Notes under the pieces: model-generated | Seen by the model: only the letters and a program-made list of their open reading frames with translations | Told to the model about the DNA's origin: nothing | The model's database searches: none | Source: Bacteroidales bacterium KA00344 | Lineage (GTDB): Bacteria > Bacteroidota > Bacteroidia > Bacteroidales > Bacteroidaceae | Reading direction: 5' to 3' | Assembly (NCBI GenBank): GCA_001552765.1 | Contig: KQ959400.1 | Coordinates: 50,124 to 106,053 of the forward strand | Length of the DNA: 55,930 nucleotides | Made by a program: the position numbers and the translations under genes | Shown: positions 51,399 through 55,930 of the stretch, one piece after another | Layout of the letters: the number at the start of each line of letters is the position of its first letter | Numbering within the stretch: position 1 is the first letter of the stretch

Positions 51399-54300
51399 TT
51401 AGAAATTAAGACTTAATCCAACGGTTGCCGAGAAAGGACGTGGATAAAGGTTGTTGTCGATGCCGCCAAACACTTCCGGGTCGATGCCCTCGTACTTGGT
51501 GATGGTGAAAACATTGTTCACGGCTCCATACAAACGACCGCTGATTCCCTGCCAGTTTGCACCCTTGAAGAGGTTGTTGAAGCTATAGCCCAATGTGATA
51601 TTGTCACATTTCAAGAACGAAGCATTCTGTACCCAACGGTCTGAAAGCGTGGAGGTTGTCTCGTAGGTTTGCCATTTGTAAGGCAAAACATATTGCGGAC
51701 GGTTAGAAAGATAGTTGTGACTGCTGTAAATCTCACTGACATTCAGGTTTGATTTTCCGGCCATTCCGTCGTTGTAGACATAGTTGCCAATGCTTGCACG
51801 AAGCGAGAAGCCGAAATCCCAGTTCTTATATTCCAGACGAGAGGCAAAGCCCATCGTCACGGGAGCAGCCGGACTCTTGTAGAAATATTTGTCGGCATCG
51901 GTAATTTGGCCATCTGCATTTCGGTCTACCACGACCCCCTCAAGAGGCATGCCATTCTTGTCATACACCTGCTGGAACACATAGAACGAACTTGCAGGAT
52001 GTCCAACGGCGTGTGCTTGAGCATTAACTCCGACACCAGCCGATACTCCACCCGTAGGCACAAAGTAACCCTTGTCCTTGCCACCGGTCAGTTTGGTGAT
52101 GGAGTTCTGGTTGTAAGTGAAGTTGTAATCGAGTGTCCAGTTCCAGTCCTTGGTGTTCAAGGCAAGCCAATGGAAGCTGGCTTCCACACCGGTATTCTTC
52201 ATGTCACCGATGTTTGAGCGCAATGTATTCTTGAAGTTAGCACCGGCAGGAACATACACCGTATTGAGCAAGTCGGTCGTCTTGCGATAATACCAGTCCA
52301 CCGTACCGGTTAGTCTCTGGTTGAAGATTCCCCAGTCCAGACCTATATTATAGGTGGTGGTGGTCTCCCATGTCAGCGAATGGTTTACTGCGGCAGGGCG
52401 AGCCATCGTGCCGTCTCCCGATAGTGGATAGTAAGAATCCGGTCCGGCGTTCATTGTGTATGAGGTATAGTAACTGAAATCATCAATGCCTTCCTGCTGA
52501 CCGGTCTGTCCATAACCCAGACGGAGCTTCAGATTAGAAAGCCATTCGATGTCCTTAAACTTATTTTCATCTTTGATGCGCCATGCAAAGGCGAAAGAGG
52601 GGAAGTAGCCCCACTGCTGGTTGGGGTAAGGTTTGAGCCAGTTGAAACGTGTGGATCCGTCTGCACGGAATGTTGCTGTAAGCATGTAACGACTATCCAT
52701 GAGCGACCAGTTGGCACGTCCGAAGAACGAGAGCAGACGGTTTTCCGTCGGGTCGTAGTATGGATCGATGGTACCGTCGCCATCATAGTCTTTGCCTTTG
52801 GGCTTGTAAATGGTCCCGGCAAGCTTCTTGTCGTTGTTGGTTTCGGGATAATAGCCATAGTAAAAGTTATGCGTGCTTTTTGTAAAGCGCTGGTATTCCG
52901 ATCCGAGCATGATGTCAAAGTGGTTCATGGCCTTGTCGTTGAAGTCATGATAGTACTGTACATATCCACTCATCGTATAGCTCTGCTTGTCGATTTTCTC
53001 CCAACCGTGGTTGCCATAGTACACTCTTTCTCTGCTTGGATAGGCCGGACTTTCGTCGAGCACTTGCTTACCGGTTGCGATGTCGGCACCAGCCGTAGCG
53101 TGGAAACGCAGGTCTTCGAAACCATGTACCTTATAGTCAAGGTCAATATTACCCACGAAGTCCTTAGATTTGGCACTTTCGTTGTGCAGATGGAGCATGG
53201 CTACAGGGTTGGCAGTAGCCTGATCGTTGTAGGTCAAAGGCCATGTCGGGTCGTTGAGCGACGTGCCAGGCATTGTCCACTCGTAGTAACCGCCGAAGTT
53301 TTTGTACTTATCCTCTGTGCTGTAAACTGGTTTTGTGGGGTCCATCATCACGGCAGCGCCGATGGCACCAGTGTTGGCATACTTGGTGTCGGCATACATG
53401 CCCTTGAGGTTCAGGTTTATGTTCAGATGATTGTCGAACAGGCTGGGACTCAGGTTCACTGCAGCTGTATAACGCTTGAAATCTGAGGTTTTCAGAATAC
53501 CTTCCTGTCCGGTGTAGCCCAACGATACGCGGTAAGGCAGTGTGGCACCGGCAGACCCTGTCACTGTTACACCATGATCTTGCGAAAAGGCCGTCTGGTA
53601 GATTTCGTTCTGCCAGTCAGTGTTGGCCTTACCTAGTGCACCCACAGCCTCGTCATAGCGACTGTTGCCCTCATAGAGTTTCTTAACAAATTCACGATAC
53701 TCATCTCCGTTCATCACATCGATGGTTTTGCGCTTCATGCTCACCGTTGCACTACCATTATAACTAATGCTGAGCTTCTGTCCTTTGCGTCCTTTCTTGG
53801 TGGTAATGATGATCACACCATTCGAACCACGGCTACCATATATGGCAGTAGCAGATGCGTCCTTCAGGATATTGAAGCTTTCGATGTCCTGCGGATTGAC
53901 CAACGACAGTGGATTGGACAGACCTTTCACACCATTGTTATCCATCGGAACGCCATCGATAACAATCAGCGGGTCGTTGGAAGCGTTGAGCGAAGAACCA
54001 CCACGCACGCGGATGGTTGCACCTGCACCAGGAGCACCATTGTTGCTTGTCACATTCACACCGGCAATCTTACCGCCGATCATGTCCTGTGCATTCACCA
54101 CCAGACCCTTATTTTTGGAATCCGGCTTCAACGCTGTCACCGAACCGGTGAGGTCTGATTTCTTTACGGCACCATAACCGATAACCACCACTTCGTTAAG
54201 AGACTTGTGCTCTTCTTGCATGGTAATCACCAGTTCGCTGCTGGCGGTTACTTTGACTTCCTCAAATCCGATATAAGAAACGGAGATGATGGTACCTGCA

Positions 54301-54515
54301 GGAACGTTCAAGGTAAAGTTACCGTCGATGTCTGTCACTTCACCGCCTTCTTGGCCATTGGCCCGAATGGTTGCTCCGATGATTGGCTCGCCGGTTGCAT
54401 CTTTGACGTGCCCTTTGACAACCACTTGCTGTGCAAAAGAGACTGCTGCAAAGGCTAACCCACATAATAGTGTGAGTGCCCTATGAGACACAGTAAATTT
54501 TTTCTGCTTCATCAT
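51399..54515 (-). CDS. susC: SusC-like TonB-dependent outer-membrane transporter
   Basis: The 1038-residue protein has a signal peptide (AAVSFAQ), an N-terminal carboxypeptidase-regulatory-like domain (VKGHVKDATGEPIIGATI), the TonB-box region, the plug (LNEVVVIGYGAVKKSDLTGSV, ATIRVRGGSSLNASNDPLIV) and a long beta-barrel ending in RPFSATVGLSLNF. It imports glycans with SusD, and neighbouring SusE/F and GH13 suggest maltooligosaccharides. There are two adjacent Met codons; either could be the start. A promoter and operator lie upstream at 54659 and 54722. Confidence 0.95.
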   Translation of the reverse strand: MMKQKKFTVSHRALTLLCGLAFAAVSFAQQVVVKGHVKDATGEPIIGATIRANGQEGGEVTDIDGNFTLNVPAGTIISVSYIGFEEVKVTASSELVITMQEEHKSLNEVVVIGYGAVKKSDLTGSVTALKPDSKNKGLVVNAQDMIGGKIAGVNVTSNNGAPGAGATIRVRGGSSLNASNDPLIVIDGVPMDNNGVKGLSNPLSLVNPQDIESFNILKDASATAIYGSRGSNGVIIITTKKGRKGQKLSISYNGSATVSMKRKTIDVMNGDEYREFVKKLYEGNSRYDEAVGALGKANTDWQNEIYQTAFSQDHGVTVTGSAGATLPYRVSLGYTGQEGILKTSDFKRYTAAVNLSPSLFDNHLNINLNLKGMYADTKYANTGAIGAAVMMDPTKPVYSTEDKYKNFGGYYEWTMPGTSLNDPTWPLTYNDQATANPVAMLHLHNESAKSKDFVGNIDLDYKVHGFEDLRFHATAGADIATGKQVLDESPAYPSRERVYYGNHGWEKIDKQSYTMSGYVQYYHDFNDKAMNHFDIMLGSEYQRFTKSTHNFYYGYYPETNNDKKLAGTIYKPKGKDYDGDGTIDPYYDPTENRLLSFFGRANWSLMDSRYMLTATFRADGSTRFNWLKPYPNQQWGYFPSFAFAWRIKDENKFKDIEWLSNLKLRLGYGQTGQQEGIDDFSYYTSYTMNAGPDSYYPLSGDGTMARPAAVNHSLTWETTTTYNIGLDWGIFNQRLTGTVDWYYRKTTDLLNTVYVPAGANFKNTLRSNIGDMKNTGVEASFHWLALNTKDWNWTLDYNFTYNQNSITKLTGGKDKGYFVPTGGVSAGVGVNAQAHAVGHPASSFYVFQQVYDKNGMPLEGVVVDRNADGQITDADKYFYKSPAAPVTMGFASRLEYKNWDFGFSLRASIGNYVYNDGMAGKSNLNVSEIYSSHNYLSNRPQYVLPYKWQTYETTSTLSDRWVQNASFLKCDNITLGYSFNNLFKGANWQGISGRLYGAVNNVFTITKYEGIDPEVFGGIDNNLYPRPFSATVGLSLNF

Positions 54516-54658
54516 TTTTGGTTTTTAAGTTTAAATATATATAATTGTGGTATATTTTCTTTAGGCTTGCATCTCAACCACGCATCTTAGTCTTTTTATA
54601 TTAGGTAGATTGTCGATTCTAAAGTGGTGAGAAGCACTGATTACGCCGTTTGATATTG

Positions 54659-54666
54659 CAAAAATA
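54659..54666 (-). promoter_or_regulatory. Promoter -7 box for susC operon
   Basis: The minus strand reads TATTTTTG, a full match. No -33 TTTG is found at the usual distance, consistent with dependence on an activator. The leader is about 135 nt. Confidence 0.55.
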
Positions 54667-54721
54667 GCTTTATTTTACAGACTTCGATGTTTTTTAACAT
54701 TAAATTCAATGATATGGTTGT

Positions 54722-54733
54722 GCAAACGATTGC
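54722..54733. promoter_or_regulatory. LacI/GalR-type operator upstream of susC
   Basis: GCAAACGATTGC is a perfect GCAA-n-CG-n-TTGC dyad, the classic LacI/GalR-family operator core. It lies between susC and the divergent LacI-family gene, 55 bases beyond the susC -7 box. Confidence 0.75.
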
Positions 54734-54806
54734 GCAGCGAAATGCAAATGTTTGTTTTTCGTATAGGCTATGTTATGATATAAATGCTTATTTTTGCAAT
54801 ATAGAG

Positions 54807-54837
54807 TTGGTGTTTATGCAATAAAGTGGTAACTTTG
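54807..54837 (+). promoter_or_regulatory. Promoter for LacI-family regulator
   Basis: TTG at 54807-54809 is followed by 20 bases and TAACTTTG (54830-54837). Transcription would start near 54844, about 34 nt before the ATG. Another TATTTTTG at 54789-54796 has no -33 partner. Confidence 0.6.
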
Positions 54838-54877
54838 AATAATTCACAAGCTCTGCATCAAAGCCTAATGATGAAAC

Positions 54878-55903
54878 ATGAAACGATCTACACCGATAAC
54901 GATGAAGGATATAGCCGAGGCGCTTGGAGTGTCTGTGGCTACCGTCTCTCGTGCTTTGAAAGATAGTCCCCGCATCAGTGAGGAACGACGTGAGATGATC
55001 CGGGCTTACGCGCGCGAACATAATTATATCCCCAACCTGTTGGCGGAGAGTTTGCGCAGCAGTCGTGTGAAGCCTTTGAAAATCATAGGGCTTATCCTCC
55101 CGCAATTTACGCACTTTTATTTTTCTTCGATCCTGAGCGGCATCGAGCAGGAGGCCATGTCGCGAGGTTATATCGTGATGGTGGGGCAGAGCTCCGAGCA
55201 ATATAACAGAGAGGTGTTGCTTTGCGATCGCTTCTTCGAACATAAGGTGTGTGGCGTTATTGTTTCACAGGCAAAGGACACACAGCGCTACGACCATTTC
55301 CAGAAACTCATCGACCATGGTGTGCCTCTTGTGTTCTACGATCGTATTTGCACAGGCATCGACTGCAGCCGAGTGGTGGTGGACGACTATCAAGGGGCGT
55401 TCAATGCTGTTACCCATCTTATCAATAGTGGATGTCGCCGCATCGCTTTCTACGGATCGCCGATGACGCTCGAAATTTCAAAAAATCGCTACAATGGGTA
55501 TCGTGATGCCTTGCTCCGACATGGCTTGAAGCCCGAAGATCGCTTCTTTCGTATCTGTGACAACCGTGCGGATGCTGAGGCTATCACTCCTAATTTGCTT
55601 GCTCAGGGCGACGTTCCTGATGCTTTCTTCGCTGTGAACGACGATACGGCTATAGGCATTCTTTATACGGTTAAGCGTATGGGGTATCGTGTTCCCGACG
55701 ATATTTCGATTTGCGGATTCACCAACGGTCAGCGTGCTGTAGCCTGCGACCCAATGCTCACAACGGTAGAACAGCGTGGAGTGCAGGTGGGCGAGGAGAC
55801 CGCTAATATCCTTATCAACAAGGTCGAAGGGCTGTCACCAATGGATAAGGTAGAGAAGAAGGTGGTGAGAACGAGGCTTGTGATACGAGGAACAACGAGG
55901 TAA
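54878..55903 (+). CDS. LacI-family transcriptional regulator of the Sus-like locus
   Basis: The 341-residue protein has an N-terminal LacI helix-turn-helix (MKDIAEALGVSVATVSRALK, residues ~9-28), the hinge helix (NLLAESLRSSR) and a periplasmic-binding-type core (VPLVFYDRICTG, FAVNDDTAIGILYTVKRMGYRVPDDISICGFTNG). The divergent position and the two GCAAnCGnTTGC dyads suggest it controls susC-F and the GH13 gene, perhaps as a maltose-type sensor. In Bacteroides thetaiotaomicron the sus locus uses SusR instead, so this is an alternative control. The heptad repeat starts at its TAA stop. Confidence 0.9.
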   Translation: MKRSTPITMKDIAEALGVSVATVSRALKDSPRISEERREMIRAYAREHNYIPNLLAESLRSSRVKPLKIIGLILPQFTHFYFSSILSGIEQEAMSRGYIVMVGQSSEQYNREVLLCDRFFEHKVCGVIVSQAKDTQRYDHFQKLIDHGVPLVFYDRICTGIDCSRVVVDDYQGAFNAVTHLINSGCRRIAFYGSPMTLEISKNRYNGYRDALLRHGLKPEDRFFRICDNRADAEAITPNLLAQGDVPDAFFAVNDDTAIGILYTVKRMGYRVPDDISICGFTNGQRAVACDPMLTTVEQRGVQVGEETANILINKVEGLSPMDKVEKKVVRTRLVIRGTTR

Positions 55904-55930
55904 TTCACAATTCACAATTTTCAATTCACA
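55901..55930 (+). repeat. Heptad AATTCAN tract at the LacI stop codon (cut by window end)
   Basis: The tract starts at the TAA stop (55901-55903), with AATTCAC, AATTCAC, then a slightly irregular unit and CAATTCACA, and continues past the window end. Confidence 0.75.

Noticed and set aside
1..55930. tRNA or rRNA genes, prophage or integrase genes
   Set aside because: None was recognised on either strand by reading; a dedicated scan was not possible.

Overview
This window looks like chromosomal DNA of a Bacteroidales bacterium, most likely a member of the Prevotellaceae. The reasons are a SusC/SusD-type polysaccharide utilisation locus, type IX secretion genes (porU, porV), Bacteroidetes-style -7 promoter boxes (TAnnTTTG) in front of many genes, a DUF4290 protein, a MurA with Asp at the usual catalytic Cys, and secreted proteins ending in a short IYxLxGxxV...LPxGLYIxxGKK tail. 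The genus call is inference; no rRNA or tRNA gene was seen.

Layout. 1-2544: repeat copy 1, then yicC-gmk-nadD on the minus strand. 2824-9855: plus-strand housekeeping run tsaB, DUF4290 gene, murA, rimM, dxr, rseP and a BASS-like transporter. 10039-10896: fabI (minus). 12170-15369: rplM-rpsI and rpsB-tsf with long structured leaders. 15514-23811: secreted subtilase, FAH-family gene, porU-porV and ispF. 25303-27350: two overlapping glycosyltransferase genes. 27615-33697 (minus): M23/LysM peptidase, recG, a four-helix-bundle gene between inverted repeats, ispD, a DJ-1 gene and mgtC. 34749-42802: nadK, an ABC exporter, a thioredoxin-TonB fusion and a MacAB-like efflux set. 42904-54515 (minus): GH53 galactanase, GH13 amylase and susF-susE-susD-susC, followed by a divergent LacI-family regulator (54878-55903).

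How the genes work together. Three MEP isoprenoid genes (dxr, ispF, ispD) are scattered through the window. PorU and PorV process type IX cargo, and the subtilase, amylase and galactanase carry a shared C-terminal tail that could be a sorting-type tail. The Sus-like locus binds and imports an alpha-glucan. Two near-perfect GCAAnCGnTTGC dyads, one upstream of susC and one upstream of the amylase gene, lie at almost the same distance (55-56 bp) from their -7 boxes, which points to activation by the adjacent LacI-family protein.

The most unusual content is non-coding. A ~370-390 bp dispersed repeat occurs five times (1-240, 11231-11600, 24611-25001, 33965-34353, and inverted at 46507-46894). It has a conserved 5' block, a central array of degenerate ~22-nt units, a dyad with compensatory changes, and a conserved 3' end, and it encodes no convincing protein. 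A second system of heptad AATTCAN tracts starts at or next to UAA stop codons, and an inverted pair of these tracts brackets the four-helix-bundle gene. A ~190-nt minus-strand transcript with its own promoter and terminator is predicted at 24040-24232. All of these come from reading by eye and need database and structure searches.
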